A stretch of 64,000 nucleotides of DNA, taken from the NCBI RefSeq assembly GCF_009753715.1, contig NZ_WQMS01000020.1, positions 1 to 64,000 on the forward strand, read 5' to 3'. Position numbers and translations under genes: made by a program. The notes under the pieces are model-generated. The model saw only the letters and a program-made list of their open reading frames with translations, was not told the DNA's origin and ran no database searches. Below are positions 49,052-57,890 of the stretch, in pieces (the stretch's first letter is position 1; every line of letters begins with the position of its first letter). This stretch comes from Sphingomonas horti. GTDB lineage: Bacteria; Pseudomonadota; Alphaproteobacteria; Sphingomonadales; Sphingomonadaceae.

Positions 49052-49309
49052 TTAGGCGTGCTCAGCGACAAACTGCGCCCCATGACGCCTCAGCCGCACC
49101 TGCTCTCCATCCGTCCCCGTCACCACCGCGCTTTGCCGATCCTCGGCCAGCACGGCGGACACGGCGACGAAGCCGGGCCGCTCCGCTTCGGCGATCGCCA
49201 TCGCTTCGTCCTCGCTCGCCAGCTCGGCGCCGCCCAGCCTCAGCAATTTCGCGACCAGCGCCAGCCCGAGCACGCCGGCAAGCGATCCGGCCAGCAGCGT
49301 CCAGCTCAT
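49052..49309 (-). CDS. Small membrane-anchored protein, hypothetical
   Basis: An 85-residue protein with an N-terminal helix (W-T-L-L-A-G-S-L-A-G-V-L-G-L-A-L-V-A) that could be an anchor or uncleaved signal, and a soluble part with A-E-A-E-R-P-G-F-V-A-V-S-A-V-L-A-E-D-R-Q near 45-64. No family is recognised. Its ATG overlaps the stop of the DUF442 gene by four bases (ATGA), so the two are translated together. Confidence 0.65.
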   Translation of the reverse strand: MSWTLLAGSLAGVLGLALVAKLLRLGGAELASEDEAMAIAEAERPGFVAVSAVLAEDRQSAVVTGTDGEQVRLRRHGAQFVAEHA

Positions 49310-49731
49310 GACGCCGCCAGCGCGTCCAGCATCGGCCGGATCGGGCGCAGGTCGTACCCCGCGCCTTCCGCCTTCTCGACCAGCACCGCTGGATGATCGC
49401 CCATCTTCGCCCGCGCGAGTGCCCAGAGGAAGGTCGAGCGCGTGCCCGACTTGCAATAGGCAAGCACCGGGCCGCTCGCTGCCTCCAGCGCCCGCACCAT
49501 CGCGTCGACCTGCGCGTGACTGAACCCGGCATGCGTGACCGGGATCGCGGCATAGGCGAGGCCTGCTGCCTCGGCTGCCTGCGCGATCGCAGCGCCTTCG
49601 GGTTGGCCGGGCTCCTCGTCGTCGGGGCGATTGTTGATCACGGCCGCCACGCCAAGCGAGACCGCCTCGGCGAGGTCCGCAGGTCCGATCTGCGGCGAGA
49701 CGAGAATGGTGTTATCGATTTTTCTGAACAC
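49306..49731 (-). CDS. TIGR01244/DUF442 phosphatase-like (sulfur-transferase-type) protein
   Basis: A 141-residue protein. Its P-loop, Y-C-K-S-G-T-R-S near 91-98, is that of cysteine phosphatase and rhodanese-like folds (C-x5-R), and it opens with I-D-N-T-I-L-V-S-P-Q-I. The family is annotated as sulfur transferase or beta-lactamase-hydrolase-like (Blh) and is often fused to MBL domains linked to H2S detoxification or biofilm control. Here it is stand-alone. The start is a GTG at 49731 preceded by AAGGTGAGG. It lies about 70 bp downstream of recQ, behind a family D repeat. Confidence 0.82.
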   Translation of the reverse strand: MFRKIDNTILVSPQIGPADLAEAVSLGVAAVINNRPDDEEPGQPEGAAIAQAAEAAGLAYAAIPVTHAGFSHAQVDAMVRALEAASGPVLAYCKSGTRSTFLWALARAKMGDHPAVLVEKAEGAGYDLRPIRPMLDALAAS

Positions 49732-49743
49732 GCCTCACCTTAT

Positions 49744-49799
49744 CCGTTCGTGTCGAGCGAAGTCGAGACACGCTTCTCGACTTCGCTCGAAGCGAACGG
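49744..49799. repeat. Palindromic repeat family D, copy 2
   Basis: CCGTTCGTGTCGAGCGAAGT on the left pairs with ACTTCGCTCGAAGCGAACGG on the right across a short centre. It ends two bases before the recQ stop region and fills the recQ to DUF442 gap. Confidence 0.8.
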
Positions 49800-49800
49800 A

Positions 49801-51558
49801 CTAATGTTGGCGAAGCACGTTCAAAAACGCCTCCCCATACGCTTCCAGCTTCCGCGCCCCCACGCCGGTGATCCGTCCCAAGGCCTCCCGCGTCTGCGGC
49901 CTTGCGGCGGACATCTCGCGCAGCGTCGAATCGTGGAACACGACATAGGGCGGCACGCCCGCTTCCTCGGCGAGTTTGCGGCGGCAGGACCGCAGCGCCT
50001 CAAACAGCGGGTCGCCGACCGGATTGGGCGCGGAGTCGCGGCGCCGGCGCCGTTCGCGTTTCGGCGGAACGATCAGCGAGACCGGCTCTTCGCCTTTCAG
50101 GATCGCGCGCGCGGCGGGGCCGAATTCCAGCCCGCCGTGCGGATTGGTGCGCAGCGCATCGCGCAGCTGGAGCGCCCGGCCGACCGGCTTCAGCAGCGCC
50201 GCTTCCTCCCCGTCGACGATGCCCCAGACCGACAGCGCCTCGTGCCCGTTCATCAGGCTCCGCTCGCTCGACTGGCCGGTCAGCACGCTTTCGACATAGC
50301 CGGCGCCGAACATCTGCCCGGTGCGGAACACCGCCGACAGATATTTGCGTGCGAGCTCGGTCGCGTCCACGCCCTGCGGCGGATTGAGGCAATTGTCGCA
50401 ATTGCCGCACGCCTCGGGCGGCTGCTCGCCGAAATAGCGGAGCAGCAGCGCGCGGCGGCAGCTCGGCGTCTCGACCAGCCCGCCCAAGGCCGTCAGCCGC
50501 GCCCGCTCGCCCGCCAGGCGCGCTTCGTCGACCTCGTTCAGCCGTTGCCGCGCCTTGGCGAAATCGTCGGCGCCCCAGAACATCTGCGCGACCGCCGGCT
50601 CGCCGTCGCGCCCGGCGCGGCCGGTTTCCTGGTAATAGGCCTCGATCGACTTGGGCAGCCCGGCATGGGCGACGAAGCGCACGTCCGGCTTGTCGATGCC
50701 CATGCCGAAGGCGACGGTCGCGACCATCACCATCTCTTCCGAGGCGACGAACGCGGCCTGGTTGGCGGCGCGGACCTGCGGCTCCAGGCCCGCATGATAG
50801 GCGCGCACCGGCCGGCCCGTGGCGGCGATCTGCGCCGCCAGCTTCTCGGTCCCGGCGCGCGACTGGACATAGACGATGCCCGGTCCCGGCTGCTCGCGCA
50901 GCAGGTCGGCGATCTGCTGGGTCGTGTTCTGGCGCGGGCTGATCGCGTAGCGGATGTTCGGCCGGTCGAACCCGGCGACGATCAGCCCGTCCGTCGGGAT
51001 GCCGAGCTGGACCAGGATGTCGTCGCGCGTGTGCGCGTCCGCGGTGGCGGTCAGCGCCAGCCGCGGCACGTCCGGAAACCCGTCGAGCAACGGCCGCAGC
51101 AGCCGGTAATCGGGCCGGAAATCGTGACCCCATTCGGAGACGCAATGCGCCTCGTCGATCGCGAAGAGTGAAACTCTCGCGCGACTCAGAAGCTCGCGGA
51201 AATGGCCCGCCGACGCCCGTTCCGGCGCGACATAGAGCAGGTCAAGCTGCCCCGCCTTGAACCGTTCGATCGTCTCGGCCCGATTGTCGTCGGCCGACGT
51301 CAGCGTCGCCGCGCGAATGCCGACCGCGGTGGCGGCGCGAAGCTGGTCGTGCATCAGCGCGATCAGCGGCGAGATGACGACGCAGGTCCCCTCCAGCGCG
51401 ACCGCCGGCAGCTGGTAACAGAGCGACTTGCCCGCCCCCGTCGGCATCACTGCCAGCGTCCGATCGCCCGCCATCACCCGATCGACCACCGCGCGCTGGA
51501 CGCCGCGGAAGTCGTTGAAGCCGAACGTGGAATGGAGGAGGTCGAGAAGATCGGGCAT
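49801..51558 (-). CDS. recQ: ATP-dependent DNA helicase RecQ
   Basis: A 585-residue SF2 helicase. Walker A is P-T-G-A-G-K-S near 40, the DEAH-type box is D-E-A-H near 135, T-A-T-A is near 170, motif V/VI is near 270-320 with G-M-G-I-D-K-P and Q-E-T-G-R-A-G-R-D-G. The zinc-binding cysteines are in C-R-R-A-L-L-L-R-Y-F-G and C-G-N-C-D-N-C near 365-390. A C-terminal HRDC domain (about 510-585) ends Y-G-E-A-F-L-N-V-L. All domains are intact. RecQ works in recombination and fork repair. The ATG at 51558 gives the standard M-P-D-L-L-D start. Confidence 0.96.
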   Translation of the reverse strand: MPDLLDLLHSTFGFNDFRGVQRAVVDRVMAGDRTLAVMPTGAGKSLCYQLPAVALEGTCVVISPLIALMHDQLRAATAVGIRAATLTSADDNRAETIERFKAGQLDLLYVAPERASAGHFRELLSRARVSLFAIDEAHCVSEWGHDFRPDYRLLRPLLDGFPDVPRLALTATADAHTRDDILVQLGIPTDGLIVAGFDRPNIRYAISPRQNTTQQIADLLREQPGPGIVYVQSRAGTEKLAAQIAATGRPVRAYHAGLEPQVRAANQAAFVASEEMVMVATVAFGMGIDKPDVRFVAHAGLPKSIEAYYQETGRAGRDGEPAVAQMFWGADDFAKARQRLNEVDEARLAGERARLTALGGLVETPSCRRALLLRYFGEQPPEACGNCDNCLNPPQGVDATELARKYLSAVFRTGQMFGAGYVESVLTGQSSERSLMNGHEALSVWGIVDGEEAALLKPVGRALQLRDALRTNPHGGLEFGPAARAILKGEEPVSLIVPPKRERRRRRDSAPNPVGDPLFEALRSCRRKLAEEAGVPPYVVFHDSTLREMSAARPQTREALGRITGVGARKLEAYGEAFLNVLRQH

Positions 51559-51575
51559 AGCAGCGGCCGCAGCCG

Positions 51576-52427
51576 TCAGCCCAGATAGCCGGTCCGCTTC
51601 AGGAATGCACGCAGCGCTTGCGGGTAGCTCGGGTAAGCGATCTGCCGCCCCTGCGGGCACTGGCCGGCGGGCGCGGCCCCGCGGCAGCCGGTCGGCCAAT
51701 CCCATTTGGCCTTTCGGTCGTAGGATTTGAGCACGACCGGCCAGGCCCAGCGGAACTGCCCCAGCCGCGCCGCGGCGGCGGCATAGGCGGCGCAGGCGCC
51801 GTTCGGCGAAGCCTGGGGCGCCGGCGACACGCAGCCGCGCCTGGCCTCTGGCAGATAGTCGGCGAACAGGAACCGGAACGCCGGCTCTGCCGACACGTCC
51901 ACGGCCTTTCCGCCTCGGATGTTCATCACCAGCGGCGGCGCGAAGCTTTCGGCATAGCTGGTGAACGCATAAAGGAAGCGGTTATCGACGAAGCGGAAAT
52001 CGGCGATGCCGTCGCCCGACAGGTCCTTCGGGAAACCGGGCATGCCGCCGTTCCATTGGCCGAGATCGACGGTCCGGAAGCCGGTCGCGGTCGGCTGCAC
52101 CGCGATCACATGGTCGCAGCAATGGGCACCCCCGGTATAGCCGGAAATCACCACCGACGCGTATTGACCGCGGGCGAGGGAGCCGATTCCGATCTGGTGG
52201 GGCGCGGAGACGCCGATCTCGCCTTTCAGCGTCAGCGGCTTCTTGCCGCGGGCCGAGATGGTGATGCGCGGGGAGGTGAAATCACGGTCGCGAACCGGCA
52301 CGATGGACACGGTGACGCCGAGCGCGCGGTAGCGTCGCGGGCCTTTATGCGCAGTCCACTGGACGAAGGTGGCGGGGGCGATCGGCTGCGGCGCGGCGGC
52401 GGCGGCGAGCGAAAGGGCAAGCAACAT
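51576..52427 (-). CDS. Secreted protein of unknown function
   Basis: A 283-residue protein with a signal peptide (M-L-L-A-L-S-L-A-A-A-A-A). The middle part contains G-G-A-H-C-C-D-H near 101-108, a His-Cys cluster, and D-L-S-G-D-G-I-A-D-F-R near 136, a short calcium-binding-like or FG-GAP-type loop. There are six Cys in total, possibly paired in the periplasm. I do not recognise a family name with confidence. The stop is 17 bp before the recQ start, on the same strand. Confidence 0.75.
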   Translation of the reverse strand: MLLALSLAAAAAPQPIAPATFVQWTAHKGPRRYRALGVTVSIVPVRDRDFTSPRITISARGKKPLTLKGEIGVSAPHQIGIGSLARGQYASVVISGYTGGAHCCDHVIAVQPTATGFRTVDLGQWNGGMPGFPKDLSGDGIADFRFVDNRFLYAFTSYAESFAPPLVMNIRGGKAVDVSAEPAFRFLFADYLPEARRGCVSPAPQASPNGACAAYAAAAARLGQFRWAWPVVLKSYDRKAKWDWPTGCRGAAPAGQCPQGRQIAYPSYPQALRAFLKRTGYLG

Positions 52428-52450
52428 GCGCCGAGCCTAGCGCGGCTCGC

Positions 52451-53452
52451 TCATCCGGCAAGGCCGAGAGCTTCGGCGACCAGCCGGTAGCTTTCCACGC
52501 GCGGCGCGTGCTCGGGAAGGATGTTGACCAGCATCATCTCGTCGGCGCCGTAGAGCGCGGCGACGGCCTTCACTTCGTCCGCCACTTCCGCGCCTGTGCC
52601 GAGCAGAGTCCGGCGCCGCGCGGGCGGCAGCGGGTTGGCGGCGAGCCAGGCTTCGGCCTCGGCGACGCTCGGCACCGGGATCAACGATCCCCGGATCAGG
52701 TGCGCGAACATCATCCGCGCAGGAGCGGCGAGCCGTTCAGCGGTGGCGCGATCCTCGGCCGCGATCGCCCAGACGGCCACCGTCAGCTGCGGCTCCGGGC
52801 AGCGGGCGGACGGCATGAAATGCTGGCGATAGATATCGGCGAGCGGCAGCGCGTCGGAATTGATGAAGTCGGCGATGCAATAGGGCAGGCCCATCTGCCC
52901 GGCCCAGACGGCGCTGTCGGGCGAGCTGCCGAGCATCCACACGTCGGGGCTGCCGTTCCCGCCCTGCGGCATCGTCGCTTCGAGCGGCTTGAACAGGTGA
53001 TCGTCGGGCAGCGTGGCTTTGAGATAGCCGAGCAATTCCGCCACCTGCTCAGGAAAATCGCCGGGCGGGATGCGCTTCGACCGGTCGCGCTGCAGGGCAT
53101 AGGCGGTGCGCTGGTCGCTTCCCGGCGCGCGGCCGAGGCCCAGGTCGATCCGCCCCGGCGCCATCGCGCCCAGCAGACGGAAGGTCTCGGCGATCTTGAA
53201 CGGCGAATAATGCGGCAGCATGATTCCGCCCGATCCGACCCGGATGCGGTCGGTGGCGAGCGCCACCGGCCCGATCAGCGCTTCGGGCGCGACGCCGGCC
53301 AGCGCGGGCGAGGCGTGATGCTCGGCCAGCCAATAGCGGTGATAGCCGAGCCGCTCGGCCGCCTGGGCGAGGCCGATCGTGTTGCGGACCGCGTCGGCGG
53401 CGGTGCCGCCGGCGGGGATCGGGGACTGGTCGAGAACGGAGAAGTGCATCAT
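52451..53452 (-). CDS. LLM class flavin-dependent oxidoreductase
   Basis: A 333-residue luciferase-like monooxygenase-fold protein opening M-M-H-F-S-V-L-D-Q-S-P-I and containing W-L-A-E-H-H-A-S-P near 41-49, G-S-G-G-I-M-L-P-H-Y near 73, G-L-G-R-A-P-G-S-D near 105 and L-G-S-S-P-D-S-A near 175. The TIM-barrel and FMN-contact features are those of the MsnO8/alkanal-monooxygenase-like group. Substrate unknown. A GTG at 53458 (M-P-M-M-H) is an alternative start with a slightly better-placed AGGG. It lies just downstream of nhaA on the same strand. Confidence 0.85.
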   Translation of the reverse strand: MMHFSVLDQSPIPAGGTAADAVRNTIGLAQAAERLGYHRYWLAEHHASPALAGVAPEALIGPVALATDRIRVGSGGIMLPHYSPFKIAETFRLLGAMAPGRIDLGLGRAPGSDQRTAYALQRDRSKRIPPGDFPEQVAELLGYLKATLPDDHLFKPLEATMPQGGNGSPDVWMLGSSPDSAVWAGQMGLPYCIADFINSDALPLADIYRQHFMPSARCPEPQLTVAVWAIAAEDRATAERLAAPARMMFAHLIRGSLIPVPSVAEAEAWLAANPLPPARRRTLLGTGAEVADEVKAVAALYGADEMMLVNILPEHAPRVESYRLVAEALGLAG

Positions 53453-53467
53453 CGGCACATAAGAAGT

Positions 53468-53487
53468 CCCTCCCCTTCAGGGGAGGG
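53468..53487. repeat. Hairpin repeat family E, overlapping the nhaA stop
   Basis: CCCTCCCCT and AGGGGAGGG form a perfect 9-bp stem around TC. On the minus strand the TGA of nhaA begins at the stem-loop junction (53479-53477). The stem is shared with the terminator at 12113-12140. GTCGGGGTGGGG follows it on the plus strand and encodes the preceding nhaA codons. Confidence 0.75.
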
Positions 53488-54670
53488 GTCGGGGTGGGGC
53501 TGCAAGGCGCAGCACGAGCCATCCCGCCAATGCAGACACCAGCGACCCGCAGAGGATTCCGATCTTCGCCGCATCGACGAATTCGGGCCGGCCGCCGAAG
53601 GCCAGGCCGCTGATGAACAGGCTCATCGTGAAGCCGATGCCGCAGAGAATGGACACGCCGTAAATCTGCGCCCAGGTCGCGCCGGCGGGCTTGCGCGCGC
53701 CGCCCAGGCGCACCGTGCCCCAGACTGCGCCGAACACCCCGAGCTGCTTGCCCAGGAACAGGCCCGCGGCGATGGCCAGTGGGAGTGGCGCGAACGCGGG
53801 CGAATGGCCGAAGGCGACGCCGGCGTTCACGAAGCCGAACAGCGGCACGATCGCGTAGGCGACCCAGGGGTGCAGGCCGTGCTCGAGCCGGTGCAGCGGT
53901 GAATCCTCGGCATCGGGCGCGCCCGGCGTCGGCTTGATCGGGATCGTCAGCGCGGCGAGCACGCCGGCGACCGTCGCGTGCACGCCGGACAGCAGCACCA
54001 GCAACCACAGCGCGGAAAAGGCGATCCAATAGGGCCAGAGCCGCTTCACGCCCGCGCGGTTCATCGCGGCCATCACGGCGAGCACCAGCGCCGCGCCGGC
54101 CAGCGCCGCCAGGTTCAGCGATTCGGTATAGACGGCCGCGATGATCGCGACCGCGCCCATGTCGTCGACGATCGCGACGGTGGTCAGGAACAGCTTCAGC
54201 GAGCTCGGCGCGCGCTTGCCCAGCAGCGCGAGCACGCCGATCGCAAAGGCGATGTCGGTTGCGGCCGGGATCGCCCAGCCGCGCGCGAGACCGTCCACGC
54301 CGTGCGTGACGGCCAGATAAATCAGCGCCGGCACCGCCATCCCCGCCGCGGCGGCGACGATCGGCAGCCGCCGGTCGGCGGGACGTGCGAGCTGGCCATC
54401 GACGACCTCGCGCTTGATCTCCAGCCCGACCAGAAGGAAGAACAGCGCCATCAGCGCGTCATTAACCCACAAATGCACGGTCATCGGCCCGAGCTTCGGG
54501 CTCAACACCGGGCCGACCTGTGCATGGACGAAATGGGCATAGGCGTCGCGCGTCGCGGGCAGGTTCGCGGCGACCAGCGCCAGCACTGCCGCGCCGATCA
54601 GCAGAATGCCGCCGGACGCCTCGCTTTCCAGGAAATCGCGCAGGGCTGAGCGAGGGCCGCGACGGGTCAT
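53477..54670 (-). CDS. nhaA: Na+/H+ antiporter NhaA
   Basis: A 397-residue antiporter with about 11-12 hydrophobic helices. The family hallmark R-G-W-A-I-P-A-A-T-D-I-A-F-A-I-G-V near 133-149 and V-A-I-V-D-D-M-G-A near 169 carry the ion-binding aspartates (Asp163/Asp164 equivalents). It exchanges 2 H+ for 1 Na+ and supports pH and salt homeostasis. The last residues, A-P-P-R-P-L-P, and the stop are encoded by the family E repeat, after the last helix. The ATG at 54670 opens M-T-R-R-G-P. Confidence 0.95.
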   Translation of the reverse strand: MTRRGPRSALRDFLESEASGGILLIGAAVLALVAANLPATRDAYAHFVHAQVGPVLSPKLGPMTVHLWVNDALMALFFLLVGLEIKREVVDGQLARPADRRLPIVAAAAGMAVPALIYLAVTHGVDGLARGWAIPAATDIAFAIGVLALLGKRAPSSLKLFLTTVAIVDDMGAVAIIAAVYTESLNLAALAGAALVLAVMAAMNRAGVKRLWPYWIAFSALWLLVLLSGVHATVAGVLAALTIPIKPTPGAPDAEDSPLHRLEHGLHPWVAYAIVPLFGFVNAGVAFGHSPAFAPLPLAIAAGLFLGKQLGVFGAVWGTVRLGGARKPAGATWAQIYGVSILCGIGFTMSLFISGLAFGGRPEFVDAAKIGILCGSLVSALAGWLVLRLAAPPRPLP

Positions 54671-54708
54671 GGGCCCCGACTGGCGGCAATCCAGTGCTGG
54701 TTCAACTT

Positions 54709-55488
54709 TTATCGAGCACTCGCCTTCATCGCCCGCCCCCAGAGCCGCTGGACCGCGGCCTGGTGGATTCCGGGCACGCTCGCCAGCACGCCGAACGCTT
54801 CCGCCCGGGTCGAGTTGAACCGGATCGGACGGCCGAGCGCGTCGGTGACCATCGCACCCGCTTCCTGCGCGATCAGCACGGCGGCGGCGATGTCCCATTC
54901 GCTGCCCCAGCGCAGGGTCGCGACCAGGTCGACCTCGCCCGCGGCCAGCATCGCGGTGCGGAGCGCGATCGAGTTGGGGCGCGGTACGCCGATCAGGTCG
55001 GCATCGGTCCTGGGCAGGGTGTCGGCCGGCACGCGCGATCCGGGCAGCTCGTCGCGGTCATGGACGCGCAGCCGCTTGCCGTTCAGCCAGGCGCCCTTGC
55101 CGGCCTCGGCGCGCCATTGCTGGCCGCGCGCTGGCGCGTCGAGAACGCCCAGCACCACCCGTCCGCCCTCCACCAGCGCGACCGACACCGCCCAGCCGGT
55201 GCGGCCGCGGATGAAGTCGCGCGTGCCGTCGATCGGGTCGACGACCCAGGTCCGGGTGCCGAGCAGCCGCTCGGCGCTGTCGGCGGTCTCCTCGGACAGC
55301 CAACCGGCATCGGGATCGAGCGCGCTCAGCCGTTCGCGCAGCAGCGCATCGGCCTCCAGGTCCACTTCGCACACCGGGTGGCCGGGCACTTTCTCCCAGC
55401 GCTTATAGTCGCCCTGCCAGCGCCACCGCGCCATCGCGCCGACCTCGGCCGCGACTTCGCCCACGCGCTGGAGAAGAGATTTAGTCAC
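54709..55488 (-). CDS. Inositol monophosphatase family protein
   Basis: A 259-residue Mg2+-dependent phosphatase of the IMPase/CysQ/HisN superfamily. Metal-binding motifs are S-E-E-T-A-D near 65, D-P-I-D-G-T-R-D-F near 83-91, and W-D-I-A near 198. It could be 3'-phosphoadenosine-5'-phosphate phosphatase (CysQ), IMPase or histidinol-phosphatase (HisN); no motif in view separates them. The start is a GTG at 55488 inside the end of the TldD/PmbA gene (8-bp overlap), with no strong ribosome-binding site, suggesting translational coupling. Confidence 0.82.
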   Translation of the reverse strand: MTKSLLQRVGEVAAEVGAMARWRWQGDYKRWEKVPGHPVCEVDLEADALLRERLSALDPDAGWLSEETADSAERLLGTRTWVVDPIDGTRDFIRGRTGWAVSVALVEGGRVVLGVLDAPARGQQWRAEAGKGAWLNGKRLRVHDRDELPGSRVPADTLPRTDADLIGVPRPNSIALRTAMLAAGEVDLVATLRWGSEWDIAAAVLIAQEAGAMVTDALGRPIRFNSTRAEAFGVLASVPGIHQAAVQRLWGRAMKASAR

Positions 55489-56827
55489 CGGCGACCGTCA
55501 TTCCCTCGACCAGCAGGGTGGGCGTGTTGACCGCATAGCGGAACTCAAGGTCGTCGGCGGCGGAAAGGTTCCGGAACATGTCCTTCAAATTGCCGGCAAT
55601 GGTCACCTCGGCGACCGGATGAGCCAGCGCGCCGTCCTCGATCAGGAAGCCGCCCGCGCCGCGGCTGTAGTCGCCGGTGACGCCGTTCACGCCTTGGCCG
55701 ATCAGTTCGGTGACGTAGAGGCCGCGCCTGATGCCGCCGATCAGCGCGTCGCGCGAGGCCGCGCCGGGCATCACATGGACGTTGCTGGCCGACACGCCCG
55801 GCGGGCCGCCGACGCCGCGCGCGGCATGGCCGGTCGGCTGCAGCTCCAGCTGGCGCGCCGAGGCGCTGTCGAGCATCCAGCCGGTCAGCACGCCGGCGTC
55901 GATCAGGTTCTTCGCGCTGGTCGGCAGCCCCTCGCCGTCGAACGGGCGGGAGCGCAGGCCTTGCGGCCGGTGCGGATCGTCGGCCATCGTGATTCCCTCG
56001 CCAAAGACCGGCTGGCCGAGCGCTTCGAGCAGGAAGCTGGTCCGCCGCGTGATCGCGGGCCCGGCGATCGCGCCCAGCAGATGGCCGATCAGGGTGCCGC
56101 CGACGCGGGGATCGAACACCACCGGCATCGGTCCGCTCGCCAGCTTGCGCGCGCCGAGACGCGCGACCGCGCGCTCGCCGGCGAGGCGGCCGATCGTCTC
56201 GGCGTCATCCAGCGCGTCCAGGTGGCGCACCCAATGCCAGGCGCCGTCGCGCTGCTTCTGGCCGTCGCGCTCCGCGAGCATGCTTGCGCTGATCGAATGG
56301 GCGCTGGCGCCATAGCCGCCGGCAAAGCCGTGGCTGGTGGCGAGCGCGATCTGGCTGCGGCCGGCGCTGGCGCTGGCGCCTTCGCTGTTGCTGACGCCCG
56401 CAACCGCGCGCGCCGCGTCCTCGGCAGCAAGCGCACGCTGCTTCAGCGACGCCGGATCGGGCTCGATGCCGTCGTCGAGGTCGAGATCGGGGCCGGGCCC
56501 CCGCAGCAGCCGCTCCTCGGGTGCGAGCCCGGCGAACCGGTCCTCCGGCGCTTGCCCAGCCATCGCGACCGCGCGTTCGGCGAGTGTGCGCAGCGATTCG
56601 GGCGCAAGGTCGGACGCGGAGACGCTGGCCGAACGCCGGCCGACGAACACCCGCAGCCCGATTTCCTCGCCTTCGGACTGGTCGACATTTTCCAGCGCGC
56701 CGAGGCGGACATGCACGTCGGTGGAGCGGTCGCCATGGTACAGCGCGTCGGCGGCATCGGCGCCGGCGGCGCGGGCGTAGGAGACCAGGTCGGAAAGGCG
56801 GGATTGCGCGTCGGCGAGGGAAAGCAT
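55481..56827 (-). CDS. TldD/PmbA family metalloprotease-type protein
   Basis: A 448-residue protein of the TldD/PmbA family (TldE side). Features are E-I-G-L-R-V-F-V-G near 55, A-L-A-T-S-H-G-F near 165, V-V-F-D-P-R-V-G-G-T-L near 240, and F-L-I-E-D-G-A-L near 400. TldD-TldE heterodimers mature peptides such as microcin B17 and act as Zn proteases. The zinc-binding H-E-x-x-x-H of TldD is not visible, which fits the inactive TldE/PmbA partner, and no tldD is in the window. The ATG at 56827 is preferred to the GTG one codon upstream. The downstream phosphatase gene overlaps it. Confidence 0.88.
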   Translation of the reverse strand: MLSLADAQSRLSDLVSYARAAGADAADALYHGDRSTDVHVRLGALENVDQSEGEEIGLRVFVGRRSASVSASDLAPESLRTLAERAVAMAGQAPEDRFAGLAPEERLLRGPGPDLDLDDGIEPDPASLKQRALAAEDAARAVAGVSNSEGASASAGRSQIALATSHGFAGGYGASAHSISASMLAERDGQKQRDGAWHWVRHLDALDDAETIGRLAGERAVARLGARKLASGPMPVVFDPRVGGTLIGHLLGAIAGPAITRRTSFLLEALGQPVFGEGITMADDPHRPQGLRSRPFDGEGLPTSAKNLIDAGVLTGWMLDSASARQLELQPTGHAARGVGGPPGVSASNVHVMPGAASRDALIGGIRRGLYVTELIGQGVNGVTGDYSRGAGGFLIEDGALAHPVAEVTIAGNLKDMFRNLSAADDLEFRYAVNTPTLLVEGMTVAGD

Positions 56828-56851
56828 CACCGCCGCACTTAGGAAGACGCG

Positions 56852-57769
56852 TCAGGAAGCGCCAGTGCCGACCGTCGCGCAGGCGAGGAAGACGAGCAGG
56901 CCCGCGAACCGGTTGGAGCGGAATTTGTCGAGCGCGTCGGCGCCGTCCTCGGGTTCCAGCGCGATCACCTGCCAGGCGAGGTGGATCGCGGCGGGGACCA
57001 GCGCGACGAACGCGAGCGGATCGGGCCGCACGATCCAGACCGCGACGCTCCACAAGGCCAGCGCCACCGCGTAGAAGCCGGCCACGCCCGCGCGCACGTG
57101 CCGGCCGAGCCGAAGCGCGGAGGAGCGGACGCCGATCAGCGCGTCGTCCTCGCGGTCCTGCAGCGCGTAGATGGTGTCGTAGCCGATCACCCAGGCGATG
57201 GTGCCGGCATAGAGCAGCAGCATCGGCGCGCTCACCTCCCGCGCCACCGCCGCCCAGCCGACCAATGCGCCCCAGCTGAACACGATGCCAAGCCAGGCCT
57301 GCGGCCACCAGGTGATTCGCTTCATGAAGGGGTAGGCGGCGACGAAGACGAGGCTCGCCACCGCCACGCCCTGCGCAATCAGCGGCAGCTTCAGCAGCAC
57401 GGCGAAGCCGATCGCGCAGAGCAGCAGCAGCCAGGCCCAGGCAGCCCGCAGTGATACCGCGCCGCTGGCGAGTGGCCGGCCGCGCGTGCGCTCCACCTGC
57501 GCGTCCAGGTCGCGGTCGACGATGTCGTTATAGACGCAGCCGGCGCCGCGCATCGCCACCGCGCCGAGCAGCATCCACAGGATCAGGTCGAACCGCGCGA
57601 ACGCCCCGCCGGCCAGCGCGACGCCCCAGGCGCAGGGCCAGAACAGCAGCCACCAGCCGATCGGCCGGTCGAGCCGCGCGAGCAGGACATAGGGCCGAAA
57701 CATGCCGGAACGCGCCAGGCGCCGGTGTTCGGTATCGGGGAGGGCGTCTGAGTCGGACGTAATGGTCAC
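56852..57769 (-). CDS. ubiA: 4-hydroxybenzoate polyprenyltransferase
   Basis: A 305-residue membrane prenyltransferase attaching the polyprenyl chain to 4-hydroxybenzoate in ubiquinone synthesis. The two Asp-rich motifs are N-D-I-V-D-R-D-L-D near 87-95 and Y-D-T-I-Y-A-L-Q-D-R-E-D-D near 205-217. About eight hydrophobic helices are visible. The start is a GTG at 57769 with GGAG five bases upstream, giving P-D-T-E-H-R and R-P-I-G-W-W in the expected places. It is divergent from rsmE with a family A repeat between them. Confidence 0.95.
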   Translation of the reverse strand: MTITSDSDALPDTEHRRLARSGMFRPYVLLARLDRPIGWWLLFWPCAWGVALAGGAFARFDLILWMLLGAVAMRGAGCVYNDIVDRDLDAQVERTRGRPLASGAVSLRAAWAWLLLLCAIGFAVLLKLPLIAQGVAVASLVFVAAYPFMKRITWWPQAWLGIVFSWGALVGWAAVAREVSAPMLLLYAGTIAWVIGYDTIYALQDREDDALIGVRSSALRLGRHVRAGVAGFYAVALALWSVAVWIVRPDPLAFVALVPAAIHLAWQVIALEPEDGADALDKFRSNRFAGLLVFLACATVGTGAS

Positions 57770-57776
57770 TTCAACT

Positions 57777-57864
57777 CCGGCTGGCCTGAGCTTGTCGAAG
57801 GCCTCCCTTCTTCTTTGCCGCCGTAAAGGGAAAGGGAGGGCTTCGACAAGCTCAGCCCAGCCGG
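57777..57864. repeat. Palindromic repeat family A, copy 5 (variant ends)
   Basis: The left arm is CCGGCTGGCCTGAGCTTGTC and the right arm ends AGCTCAGCCCAGCCGG. The outer ends differ from the CCGTTCGG/CCGAACGG of other copies, but both ends changed together so the pairing is kept. It lies in the divergent region between ubiA and rsmE. Confidence 0.85.
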
Positions 57865-57890
57865 TATTTGGGCACAGCCCAGGAGAATAT

